DNA of 64,000 bases from NCBI GenBank assembly GCA_046350055.1, contig JAXMBC010000001.1, forward strand, positions 3,162,001-3,226,000, written 5' to 3'. The first letter of the stretch is position 1; each line of letters opens with the position of its first letter. Source of the stretch: JAEUIE01 sp046350055. Its GTDB lineage: Bacteria > Planctomycetota > Planctomycetia > Gemmatales > HRBIN36. A program made the position numbers and the translations under genes. Below, in pieces: positions 44,124-52,207 of this stretch. The notes under the pieces are model-generated. The model searched no databases and was not told the origin of the DNA. It saw only the letters and a list, made by a program, of their open reading frames with translations.

Positions 44124-46202
44124 TCACTTGGGATCTTGTGCATCGGGATAGACAATCATCGTTACTCGTTTGCCGGTTTCGAGCTTACGAGTTCCAGAGT
44201 TGTCGTATTCAGCTTGTACACGAATAAGACCGGTACCGCTCTCCACCTGCAGACTCTTGAAGATCAGCTTGCCCAGAAGCGGCGTGGTTAACTCGGCTTC
44301 CGTAGGCAGCTGCCAAACACGAATTTTGTTATCAGAGCCACCCAGCAGAACGAGGTTCTGGTTCGGTGCGGCAAGGAAGGTGGCACAGGTGGCCCGCACA
44401 GCTTCGGGAAGTGTGAAGTGTGCGCCGATGGAGCCGTCCTGCAACCAGAGTTGTGTAGAGGTCTGCGGGGCAATTGCTTCCGCTGGTGCTGAGGCACTTG
44501 TAGCCGGTGCTTTGCCTGCTGGTTCAGCGTTCTTTTCCACCAGTCGTGGTAACCGCAGCAGGAGATTGCGTCCCTGATCAGTTGCGGCTACAGCCAGAAG
44601 TCCATTCGGTGAGAAATTGGCAAACTGGACAAACCGTCCCTGGCGACGACTGCTGATGACACTGACAGGCTCGAGAGTCGTAGCATTCAGAATCCGCAGT
44701 TCATCGCCATGTTCGGAGAATAGATATTTGCCATCGTCGGCCAGGTTGATCCGGCGGACATCGCCGGAACGACCTTGAGCAGTCTTCACCAGCTCTGCTC
44801 CTTCTTTGGCCCCGAGCTTCCAGCGACGAATGGCGTTGTCGGTGCCGCTGGTCAGCAGGTATTGCCCATCCTTGGAAAACAGCACCGAAGTCACGCCACC
44901 ATAATGAGCGCTTCCCTGGCCATTGGCCTCGGCTTGCACCCAGTAAAGCTGCTTGCCATCGCTCATATTCCACAAAGCTACCCTGCGGTCATCGCTGCCA
45001 GTTGCAGCATACGCACCGTCACCTCGGAATGTGATGCAGTTGACTGCTTGTTCATGTGCCTTGTCCAGAGATTTCGATTCTATTTTGGGCAGGCTGGAAC
45101 CATCCACTTTCACTGTCCAATGGATGACCGAGCCATCAGCATAGCCCGCGAGCAGATGATACACATCATTGACTACTGCAGGGGAAATAGCGATGCTTTT
45201 GCAGCCCACGCGACGCATGTCGCCTCGGTCGAGTCTGACCCAGGGAAGGGTAGTTGCAGACTGAAGATCCCACAGGATGACGGAACCGTCATCGCTGCTG
45301 GAAGCAAGGAAACGATTCAAGGGTGCCAACGATAGTCCAGTGACTGCCCCTGTGTGGCCATTGAAAATAAACTGAGCTTCCCGGTCATTTTCGGGCTCAA
45401 GTACAGCTGTCATGCCCTTGTGAATGCGAGTAGAAAAGCCTGCTTCAAACGCACCCTCTGCAACCAGTGATTTGTCATTCACGATGTACATGATTGGCTC
45501 GCTACCACGGACGCTGGAGCCTTTCTTTTTGAAGACCTTTACAATGGTGCCGGTGATGCGAGACTTTATGTCGTACAGTTGCGACTGCTGCTGAACTTCC
45601 TGCAGCCGCGCTTCTTCAAACTGCTTTTCTGCTCTGGCTTTGATGATGTCCTGCCTGGCCTGCTCGCGCCGGGCAAGGGAGAGTTCATAATCAGCCTGGC
45701 TGGTTGCTCCGTCCTTGAAGGTTTTTTCGTTACGTTTTACTTCCTTTTCATACACGTCCAGGGCATTGACTGCAGCAGCGATCTTGGCGTCGCTCACTTC
45801 GCGAGCCTGAATGCGCTGAGCTTCCAGTCTGGCCTTGGCCATGATGTCTTCGAGCTTAACAAGTGTATCGCCTGGTTTTACTTCGCTGCCAATTTCCTTG
45901 ACTTCGATAATCGAAGCGGTGTTATTTTCGATTTCGAAGGTGACATCTGTCTCTTCACGGGAACGCAGTTCCGCGGATATGACGATGGCTCCGCCGCTAC
46001 GCAGTGCCCCCGCGTTGCGGGTAACCGGGCTGGTCTTCAGCACAGGTGCCTTGGCCTGTTCCAGGGTATCTTTGACCACCCGAGGTGGATCCTGCTTCCT
46101 TGCTGTCTGCTGACCTTTATTATCCTCGGCTTGTCCCTTGTAATAAAAGACAGCAGCAAGACCTGCGATCACCAGCAGTACAAATCCCACGAATCGCCAC
46201 AT
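44124..46202 (-). CDS. HlyD-type adaptor fused to a WD40 propeller
   Basis: 692 residues. One N-terminal membrane helix (FVGFVLLVIAGLAAVFYY), an HlyD/membrane-fusion segment about 60-280 with lipoyl half (IEVKEIGSEVKPGDTLVKLED), a coiled coil of QARE..SLARREQARQDI type and ITGTIVKVFKKKGSSV. From about 285 a WD40 propeller follows (FNGHTGAVTGLSLAPLNRFL, SDDGSVILWDL, GADGAYAATGSDDRRVALW-like blades), and near the end a short adaptor strand. The topology predicts a periplasmic propeller, unusual for WD40. It lies between the GAF-HlyD and S2P-HlyD genes on the same strand. Confidence 0.87.
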   Translation of the reverse strand: MWRFVGFVLLVIAGLAAVFYYKGQAEDNKGQQTARKQDPPRVVKDTLEQAKAPVLKTSPVTRNAGALRSGGAIVISAELRSREETDVTFEIENNTASIIEVKEIGSEVKPGDTLVKLEDIMAKARLEAQRIQAREVSDAKIAAAVNALDVYEKEVKRNEKTFKDGATSQADYELSLARREQARQDIIKARAEKQFEEARLQEVQQQSQLYDIKSRITGTIVKVFKKKGSSVRGSEPIMYIVNDKSLVAEGAFEAGFSTRIHKGMTAVLEPENDREAQFIFNGHTGAVTGLSLAPLNRFLASSSDDGSVILWDLQSATTLPWVRLDRGDMRRVGCKSIAISPAVVNDVYHLLAGYADGSVIHWTVKVDGSSLPKIESKSLDKAHEQAVNCITFRGDGAYAATGSDDRRVALWNMSDGKQLYWVQAEANGQGSAHYGGVTSVLFSKDGQYLLTSGTDNAIRRWKLGAKEGAELVKTAQGRSGDVRRINLADDGKYLFSEHGDELRILNATTLEPVSVISSRRQGRFVQFANFSPNGLLAVAATDQGRNLLLRLPRLVEKNAEPAGKAPATSASAPAEAIAPQTSTQLWLQDGSIGAHFTLPEAVRATCATFLAAPNQNLVLLGGSDNKIRVWQLPTEAELTTPLLGKLIFKSLQVESGTGLIRVQAEYDNSGTRKLETGKRVTMIVYPDAQDPK

Positions 46203-46249
46203 ACGTCACCCTGCTTTCACTGATGCTTGCGTGTGCGTGTACGTTGTTT

Positions 46250-48280
46250 CTAGAACACCAAATGTTCAAAGAAGAATTCCCAGAGCTGATAGAACCAGAC
46301 ATAGCCGATTGAGCGGGGGCCGCAGTTTACTTTGGCCTGGACCATCACTTCCACAGGCATGCCAGCCCCTTTAAGCCGCTCAATTTCCTGTCGCAAATCC
46401 TTGCCGATCTCTACGCGACATTTGAGCACGGCTTCGTTCTCACTTACATGGCTGACCATACCGCCTACGCCGCTTTTATCCAGCGTGCCTTCGTAATAGG
46501 TGTTGGGATCAGTACTGATCCAGAGCCGAACACTCAGTTGGCCTTTCTCGCTTTTGTCGAGAGCTTCACGAATCTTGCCTACGTGCATTTCCGGCACGTT
46601 GAGCTGCACTTCCCAGGCTCCATCTGTCTTGGCTATTTCGAGCAGCTTGTCGCCGGGCTTGACTGTCTTGCCCTTGAGATCATTGACGTCGAAGGTGGTG
46701 ACGACGCCATCGATGGGTGAACGCACGACAAACTGTTCCCCACCGGCATGTTTCAGAATAATCTGCAACGATTCCGATGAAATGCGGATCTTGGCTTCGT
46801 GTTCGATGAGCGAACTCTTGTACTGTTCCTGTTGATCGGGACTGAGGCCTGGCTGACTCAGGGCTGATGCTGCCCGATCACGCATTTTCTTGGCCATATC
46901 CAGGTCATTACGCAGTTCGCTGATCTTGGCCTGAAGGTCTTTGGATTCGAGACGGATCAGCTCCTGATCAACACTGACCATATCACCGTGGCGAACGACC
47001 GGCTCCACCTTGCCATCAAACATGGCAGCAATGATCACTCGGTCCTTCGGAAGAAGATTACCCTTGGCAAACAGACGCAAAGGCCAGGGTATCAGGGTCA
47101 GTGCTGCGATCATCAAGCCTGCCAGGCCCGCAATGACCATGGCCCAGGTGCCCCGCTTGCCTCGCAGTGAATCGCGAATGTTAGCGATGGGTAGCAGTGC
47201 CCAGCGAAAGGGAACCCGATGATGTTCCAGCACGTTGTACATGGCTGGCGAAGCATGCTTGACCAGCACATCCAAGCGGGCGAGCAGAGCTTCTGCAGTC
47301 AAATTGGGCTCAAAACACTCCACTACCAGTGCTGAGCGGCAAGGGCGTTCCTTGTCTTCCCGGTCATCTCGAAGCGGCGTAATAACCAGGAGTTTGCTGT
47401 TGCTTTCCGCCAGGTATTTGTCGAGAGTGTCCAGTACTTTGGGGGGGAGCGTTTCATCTCGTTCACCGCTGTAGATGAGCTTGTCGTTCCAGACAAGAAC
47501 AGCGTCGCAGAGTGCTTTCATGGTTTGGATCAGACTGCTGCGTTTTTCAACAACATCCGCACCACTGACTGCTTCGATCTGGGTATTACCTCCCAGACGA
47601 CTGGCGACGCTGACTCGATCGACTGCCAGGAGACGTCGAGTCTCATTGACCAGAACAAAAGTCGCTTCGCGCAGACTCAGTGTGCTGTGAATCTGACGAG
47701 TGAAGGCTTCGAGTTGTGTCCAGACCTGCTGCTGACTGAGAACAGTACGAAACTGATGATTGCGGAAGTAGTTGCCTGCATAGGCACACATGTCGTTCAT
47801 GAACTGCAGGAATCCGCGCAGCGCAGCGGGGTTGCGGTTCGGATCGAGGCCTACTTCCAGAACGCCTTGTACCTGTCGATCAATGACAATGGGAGCAAAG
47901 AGGAGGATGCAGTTCGTTAAGTTAGCCGGTGCCGGGGCGCCTTCCATGATACCTGGCCCACTCTTGGGTGGCATGGAAAGTGGCTTGGCCTGCTCAATGA
48001 CGGCACGCAGGATCTGGTCGTGACTGGCCTTGGCCCCTTCGATGTTGTCCAGATTCAGATCTGCAATACCAATCTGATACTGCTGCGACAGATTACCTTG
48101 AGGCGTTTTGAGCCAGATGGCTCCAATGTTTGTCGCAAGGGCAAGAAGAATACGCTGGAGAAACTCCTGCCCAAACTCAGGCGGGCTCATGCCAGATTCG
48201 GCGAGACGGGCGATTTCATCGATCAGCGCATTGATCTGCTGCCGTTTCTCTTCGACCGGATCGATGGGGTTCGCACTCAC
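46250..48280 (-). CDS. GAF-GAF-TM-HlyD protein
   Basis: 676 residues starting with GTG at 48280, with GGAGG 7 bases before. Two GAF-like domains (about 15-165 and 190-350; LLALATNIGAIWLKT, FAPIVIDRQVQGVLEVG, ETRRLLAVDRVSVASRL, LVITPLRDD) lie on the cytoplasmic side. A membrane helix (MVIAGLAGLMIAALTLIPW, about 385-405) leads to an HlyD-like periplasmic part with the lipoyl halves (VEPVVRHGDMVSVDQELIRLE; FVVRSPIDGVVTTFDV) and a coiled coil. The C-terminus is hydrophobic. A sensor domain joined to an adaptor is rare. First gene of the three-gene HlyD series. Confidence 0.87.
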   Translation of the reverse strand: MSANPIDPVEEKRQQINALIDEIARLAESGMSPPEFGQEFLQRILLALATNIGAIWLKTPQGNLSQQYQIGIADLNLDNIEGAKASHDQILRAVIEQAKPLSMPPKSGPGIMEGAPAPANLTNCILLFAPIVIDRQVQGVLEVGLDPNRNPAALRGFLQFMNDMCAYAGNYFRNHQFRTVLSQQQVWTQLEAFTRQIHSTLSLREATFVLVNETRRLLAVDRVSVASRLGGNTQIEAVSGADVVEKRSSLIQTMKALCDAVLVWNDKLIYSGERDETLPPKVLDTLDKYLAESNSKLLVITPLRDDREDKERPCRSALVVECFEPNLTAEALLARLDVLVKHASPAMYNVLEHHRVPFRWALLPIANIRDSLRGKRGTWAMVIAGLAGLMIAALTLIPWPLRLFAKGNLLPKDRVIIAAMFDGKVEPVVRHGDMVSVDQELIRLESKDLQAKISELRNDLDMAKKMRDRAASALSQPGLSPDQQEQYKSSLIEHEAKIRISSESLQIILKHAGGEQFVVRSPIDGVVTTFDVNDLKGKTVKPGDKLLEIAKTDGAWEVQLNVPEMHVGKIREALDKSEKGQLSVRLWISTDPNTYYEGTLDKSGVGGMVSHVSENEAVLKCRVEIGKDLRQEIERLKGAGMPVEVMVQAKVNCGPRSIGYVWFYQLWEFFFEHLVF

Positions 48281-48548
48281 AGGACATCCTCCGAAAGAGG
48301 CAGTATCTTAGGCATGCCAAGGCTGCCAGAGGCGACTATACGCGCTATGGCAAACTGCGCCAAGCACAGCCTTAATCAGCATAACCGTTACAAACCCACT
48401 AGCTGGAGACTTGCGCAGCATAGGTAAGATCGCTCCTGACAGCAGATTTGTGACATCTTCATTCTCAATTTCGCGAAATACTCCTCGGATGAACAGTGTG
48501 GGAACAAACATCGGTCCGATGCAATGACTATATCCTTGAGGTGAAGCC

Positions 48549-48920
48549 ATGCGCAAGCTGATGTTGACCATGTGTGTGTTCGTGATGGGCTCGATGGCTA
48601 TGGCACAGGAACCTGTGAGCAGCTTTGCCACAGTCGGCCGGCAGGAACCTCAAAGTGGTGCTGCCCGGGGCATTCAGCGGACGGTTGACAGGATTGATGA
48701 CAAGTTTGACCGTAAAGTATGTTGTGGTTATGGCAAATCACATAACGAGATGGGTGTCCCAGGCTTTCGCGGCACCAAGGCCTTCATGTGGGGTAGTGCC
48801 TGTGAGTTCTTTGCTGAACCGTGCCGCACACCTCCACCACGCACCTCATCTTCCAAGGCATCACGCGTATGGAATGAGATGTTTGGCAGCGAAAGTAGCT
48901 GCAGCACTTGCGGCAAATAG
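48549..48920 (+). CDS. Small secreted Cys-containing protein
   Basis: 123 residues. A signal peptide (MRKLMLTMCVFVMGSMAMAQ) is followed by a polar mature part with Cys pairs: VCCGYGKSHNEMG, SACEFFAEPC and a C-terminal SSCSTCGK. GAGGTGA lies 4 bases before the ATG, and a strong terminator begins 27 bases after the stop, so this is a self-contained unit. I do not recognise a family. The Cys pattern suggests disulfides or metal binding in the periplasm. Confidence 0.75.
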   Translation: MRKLMLTMCVFVMGSMAMAQEPVSSFATVGRQEPQSGAARGIQRTVDRIDDKFDRKVCCGYGKSHNEMGVPGFRGTKAFMWGSACEFFAEPCRTPPPRTSSSKASRVWNEMFGSESSCSTCGK

Positions 48921-48946
48921 CCTTGTTGCAATTTGATCGAGCCATG

Positions 48947-48975
48947 ACAGGTCGGCGTAGAATCCGACCTGTTTT
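48947..48975 (+). terminator. Rho-independent terminator
   Basis: Perfect 9-base stem ACAGGTCGG/CCGACCTGT with an 8-base loop, followed by a short T run (TTTT), directly after the small secreted protein gene. Confidence 0.8.
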
Positions 48976-49059
48976 CGTAGCAATTTGGGTGCTTTGGGTA
49001 GGGGATACTGAAGTTGCGGGCAGTCACGTTTTTTCTCTCATTTTCAGGGTGCTACCTGC

Positions 49060-49087
49060 TTGAACTGCCTTGCTGGACGGCTATACT
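49060..49087 (+). promoter_or_regulatory. Sigma70-type promoter of the 61-residue protein
   Basis: TTGAAC (49060-49065), 16 bases, TATACT (49082-49087). The -10 box overlaps the loop of a 7-base hairpin GACGGCT/AGCCGTC (49076-49097). The predicted start near 49094 is 44 bases before the ATG at 49138. Confidence 0.5.
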
Positions 49088-49137
49088 GAAAGCCGTCTGG
49101 TAACCACTTTCCCCCCTCCACGAATCGAAGGTGAGTT

Positions 49138-49323
49138 ATGGGTCTGACGTCCATGGCCGATCTGGACCTGATTGAAGAATTGAAGTTGCGCCGCTGGGCG
49201 CGGGAACATTATGTGCCACGTGGCGAACGCGAACGCTCCTGGCATCCTGTAGTTCTCGACGAAATGGAAAAGAAAGATCGGGATCTCTCGCAAGGCATCA
49301 TCAGCTACGCATCGCTGGCCTAG
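49138..49323 (+). CDS. Small conserved-looking basic/acidic protein of 61 residues
   Basis: 61 residues, soluble, no Cys. Helical charged pattern: MADLDLIEELKLRRWAREHY, VPRGERERSWHPVVLDEME, then SQGIISYASLA. AAGGTGAG precedes the ATG, a sigma70-like promoter lies upstream and a terminator follows the stop by 27 bases, so it is a dedicated transcription unit. I do not recognise the family; a small regulatory or binding protein is a guess. Confidence 0.7.
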   Translation: MGLTSMADLDLIEELKLRRWAREHYVPRGERERSWHPVVLDEMEKKDRDLSQGIISYASLA

Positions 49324-49350
49324 GCTTCAGGAAGATCAACCAGCTCACTA

Positions 49351-49380
49351 CGCCCGAGTACTCCTCGGGCGTTGTTTGTT
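49351..49380 (+). terminator. Rho-independent terminator
   Basis: Perfect 8-base GC-rich stem CGCCCGAG/CTCGGGCG with loop TACTC, then TTGTTTGTT. It ends the 49138 unit. Confidence 0.88.
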
Positions 49381-49452
49381 GGGGACCCGCACTTGTCCGC
49401 TGGCGGTCATCATGTCATACTGCGTGTCGTTCCGGAGGAAAGGAGTCCCCGC

Positions 49453-50691
49453 ATGCGACATGCTTTACTGCTTTCCGCGATACTTGGCTTCACGACGGTG
49501 TTGCTGTCGGCACAGCAGCCGCCCGGGCAGTCGGCAGGGATGTCGCTGCCTGCACTCGAAAACATGCATCCCAGTAACCGGCTGCTTTACTTCGTCATGC
49601 GTCGGGGTGGCGATTGGCTCACGCAGTCCCAGCAGACAAGCGGACTCTTTCATCCCGGTTTAAACGTCTCCATTAACCAGCCGCTGGAAACAGCTCACTT
49701 CTACCATCAAGCGGTAGCTGCCGTGGCGCTCGCACGCCTGAGCAGGCTGACGAATCATCCTCGGTATCATGTGGCAGCACAACAAGCACTGCTGACGCTG
49801 ATGTCGAGCACACGTACCGATGCCCAGTATCCCATGCAGCGTTACACGTATCTGCCAGATGCTACAGTGAATCGACTGGTCAGCGCAGGGCTGCTGTTGC
49901 GAGTAGTCCATGAACTACCTGTGCCCGTTGAGGTGCGAGTCAAGGAAGCAGAGGGGCTGGCACAGTTTATCAAAGTGCAGCAGCAAGCGACGGGAGTATT
50001 ACAGTCTGGAACAGCGTTACAACAGGTTGCTCACGATGCGCAACATGATTTGCTTCGATATCAAGTGGAAGGTGCAGCACTCGAAGGTTTGGCGTGCAGC
50101 CTGAATTACAGCAATGCTTCCTGGAAGCTCGAACTATTGCAAAAGGCGGTACAAGCCTGGAATCCGGGTTCTATTCCTTTGGCTGCCACTCCAGCCTATA
50201 TCAGTGCTTTTGCGGAGACCTTTCTGCGCAACAAACAGCAAAACGCTGCTGTCGCAGTATTCAACATGGCTGATGCACTTTGCAACGCTCAGCAGCCGGT
50301 AGAGGCTGGCCGTGTTGCCTGGGCAGGTGGATTTGTCCTTGGTGTTGAAAAAAAGAAAGGTACCTGCCCAACAGCCAGCGATTCGGCCCGCAGTGTGAGT
50401 GCACTATGCGATGCCTACCGGGTTGCCAGGCTGGCAGGGGATGCCAGACGAGCATCTTCCTATCAGGCTGCTGTCACACAGGGAGTGCAATACCTCGCGT
50501 CACTCCAGTACACCGGTGCCGGCGTTGAACATTTTGCGGAAAACTACCAATCTCGTGTGCTTGGTGGCTTCCGTGTCACGCCACAGGAAGGAATCCTCCG
50601 GCTACAGGATACGGCAGAGTGTGTGCTGGCTATCAGTGCATATTTGAGCGACGTCTGCGGAGTGAGCCTGGCCGGGGGCAGTAACAAGTAG
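49453..50691 (+). CDS. Secreted helical protein of unknown function
   Basis: 412 residues from ATG 49453 (AAAGGAG 7 bases before; frame open to 49372). The signal peptide MRHALLLSAILGFTTVLLSAQ is clear. The mature protein is all helical with repeated helix pairs (HFYHQAVAAVALARLSRLTN, AQQALLTLMSS, SVSALCDAYRVARLAGDARRA), and near the end RVTPQEGILRLQDTAECVLAI. This resembles alpha/alpha-toroid proteins such as glycan lyases or N-acylglucosamine epimerase-like enzymes, but no catalytic motif is assigned. Single-gene unit between two terminators. Confidence 0.72.
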   Translation: MRHALLLSAILGFTTVLLSAQQPPGQSAGMSLPALENMHPSNRLLYFVMRRGGDWLTQSQQTSGLFHPGLNVSINQPLETAHFYHQAVAAVALARLSRLTNHPRYHVAAQQALLTLMSSTRTDAQYPMQRYTYLPDATVNRLVSAGLLLRVVHELPVPVEVRVKEAEGLAQFIKVQQQATGVLQSGTALQQVAHDAQHDLLRYQVEGAALEGLACSLNYSNASWKLELLQKAVQAWNPGSIPLAATPAYISAFAETFLRNKQQNAAVAVFNMADALCNAQQPVEAGRVAWAGGFVLGVEKKKGTCPTASDSARSVSALCDAYRVARLAGDARRASSYQAAVTQGVQYLASLQYTGAGVEHFAENYQSRVLGGFRVTPQEGILRLQDTAECVLAISAYLSDVCGVSLAGGSNK

Positions 50692-50695
50692 TCGG

Positions 50696-50739
50696 AAGAG
50701 GGGCCTGTAGCCAGAATGATCAAGATTCTTCCCTCTTTT
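50696..50739 (+). terminator. Possible terminator
   Basis: AAGAGGG (50696-50702) pairs with CCCTCTT (50731-50737), with an inner AGAAT/ATTCT pair, followed by TT. It lies just after the 50691 stop. The long loop makes it less certain. Confidence 0.45.
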
Positions 50740-50829
50740 GGCTCTTTGCTACTGGCATCTGGCTCTGCCTGCTAGTTTCTCATTGACTCCCAGCCTAATG
50801 CACATTAGCCTGTAGTGAGAGAGATTGTA

Positions 50830-50850
50830 CAGGTTTCCGCCCGAAACCTG
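50830..50850. repeat. Hairpin just upstream of a sigma54-type promoter
   Basis: Perfect 8-base inverted repeat CAGGTTTC/GAAACCTG with a 5-base spacer CGCCC. It ends 5 bases before the -24 element at 50856, so it might be a binding site rather than a transcript structure. Confidence 0.55.
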
Positions 50851-50855
50851 AGTGT

Positions 50856-50871
50856 TGGCATTGAGTTTGCA
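50856..50871 (+). promoter_or_regulatory. Sigma54 (-24/-12) promoter of the DUF1559 gene
   Basis: TGGCATTGAGTTTGCA fits TGGCAC-N5-TTGCA with one mismatch, and GG and GC are separated by 10 bases. The predicted start near 50882 is about 56 bases before the ATG at 50938. No activator gene is adjacent. Confidence 0.68.
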
Positions 50872-50937
50872 TTTTGTTTGCCGTTCTTCGCTCGTTGATC
50901 CGCGAGCACGGGTGGCAGTATTCATAAGGAGCGTAGT

Positions 50938-52089
50938 ATGGCCCGCCTTTCCAAGCCGAGCCGATCTGGATTCACCCTGGTGGAATTGCTGGTGGTGATA
51001 ACGATTATTGCCTTGCTTATTGCTCTCTTGCTGCCTGCGATTCAGCGGGCCCGTGAAGCTGCCAACAGCATGTCATGCGCCAACAATCTGCGAACGATTG
51101 GCCAGGCTGTGATTGGGTTTGCAGGGGATAAGTCGTTGCCATCAGCTGGATACCATACAGTTGGTTCCCCAGGTACATTTGCTCCTTGGAATGTAGCACC
51201 GCCATACACACCTGCAACAACTCGCAGCCAGAATGCACAAAGTCTGGTTCCATTTACCAAATACAACCAAAGCTGGGGATTCTTCTATCAGATCTTGCCC
51301 AACATCGAAAATGACAATCTCTGGCGTTTGAATACACCAACACCGGCAGCGGCTGATTTAGCTATTCGGTCCACACCCATCAGCACTTATTTTTGTCCCA
51401 GTCGTCGATCCCCGCAGAGTCTGAGCGATATTCGAGTTGGCTCTGGTGCCGAAGTTGGTGCAAACGATTACGCGCTGAATATTGGGCCAACAGTTACCAC
51501 AACGCTGGTTAATGGTGTCAGCCGTCCCATGATCAGTACAAAAGATCCTGCACTTGGAGTGTATGCTCCCGCTCCACGGCCATCAACGATCGATTACTAT
51601 GGTCCCGTCAATCCTAGTGGCGAGTTCATAGCTGGTCAGCTAGTGCCAGGTTATCAGGTTAAGTTCACCGATATCAACGACGGTGTGGCATATACCATTC
51701 TGGTGTCTGAAAAAGCCATGGACCCTGACTTGATCGCTCACAGTCCCACTAAGGGTACTCAGCAGGATGGCGATACCCATGGTTTCGTGGCCGGGTTCGA
51801 CAAGTTTGATACGACCCGCCAAGGTGCCAAGGCGCCTGTTCGCGATTCGAATGGCATCAATGAATATGATGCCTTTGGTTCTGCTCACTACGCTGGCATT
51901 AATGTGCTTATGTGCGATGGATCAGTCAAACAGATCAGTTTTGCTATCAACAACAGTGTGCCAGCAACCAACAATGCCACTTTACGCGCTGTCAATGGCA
52001 CTACAATTAATGTGCAAATGTCGCTCATGCAGCGGCTTTGCTGTCGCAGTGATGCTTCTACGGTAACTGCAACAGATATCGACCAGTAA
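50938..52089 (+). CDS. DUF1559 pseudopilin-like protein
   Basis: 383 residues. Type IV prepilin leader and helix: SRSGFTLVELLVVITIIALL with the G-F cleavage point, E at +5, and LLPAIQRAREAANSMSCANNLRTIGQA. The C-terminal part has the DUF1559 ending (GSAHYAGINVLMCDGSVKQISF). These proteins occur in large families in planctomycetes and are likely exported and assembled like pseudopilins; their role is unknown. AAGGAG precedes the ATG. Single-gene unit with a sigma54-type promoter and a strong terminator. Confidence 0.95.
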   Translation: MARLSKPSRSGFTLVELLVVITIIALLIALLLPAIQRAREAANSMSCANNLRTIGQAVIGFAGDKSLPSAGYHTVGSPGTFAPWNVAPPYTPATTRSQNAQSLVPFTKYNQSWGFFYQILPNIENDNLWRLNTPTPAAADLAIRSTPISTYFCPSRRSPQSLSDIRVGSGAEVGANDYALNIGPTVTTTLVNGVSRPMISTKDPALGVYAPAPRPSTIDYYGPVNPSGEFIAGQLVPGYQVKFTDINDGVAYTILVSEKAMDPDLIAHSPTKGTQQDGDTHGFVAGFDKFDTTRQGAKAPVRDSNGINEYDAFGSAHYAGINVLMCDGSVKQISFAINNSVPATNNATLRAVNGTTINVQMSLMQRLCCRSDASTVTATDIDQ

Positions 52090-52108
52090 TCTGCAGTTTT
52101 CGGAAATG

Positions 52109-52137
52109 AAACCCATGACACCTGTCATGGGTTTTTT
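52109..52137 (+). terminator. Rho-independent terminator
   Basis: A 12-base stem AAACCCATGACA/TGTCATGGGTTT with only CC between the arms (the inner pairs open to make the loop), running into six T. It closes the DUF1559 unit. Confidence 0.9.
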
Positions 52138-52207
52138 CATGCAACCGGAGTTGCCAAGTTTCAGAAAACATTGAAAATAGCTATGTGCCCACTCAGGATG
52201 AATTACC

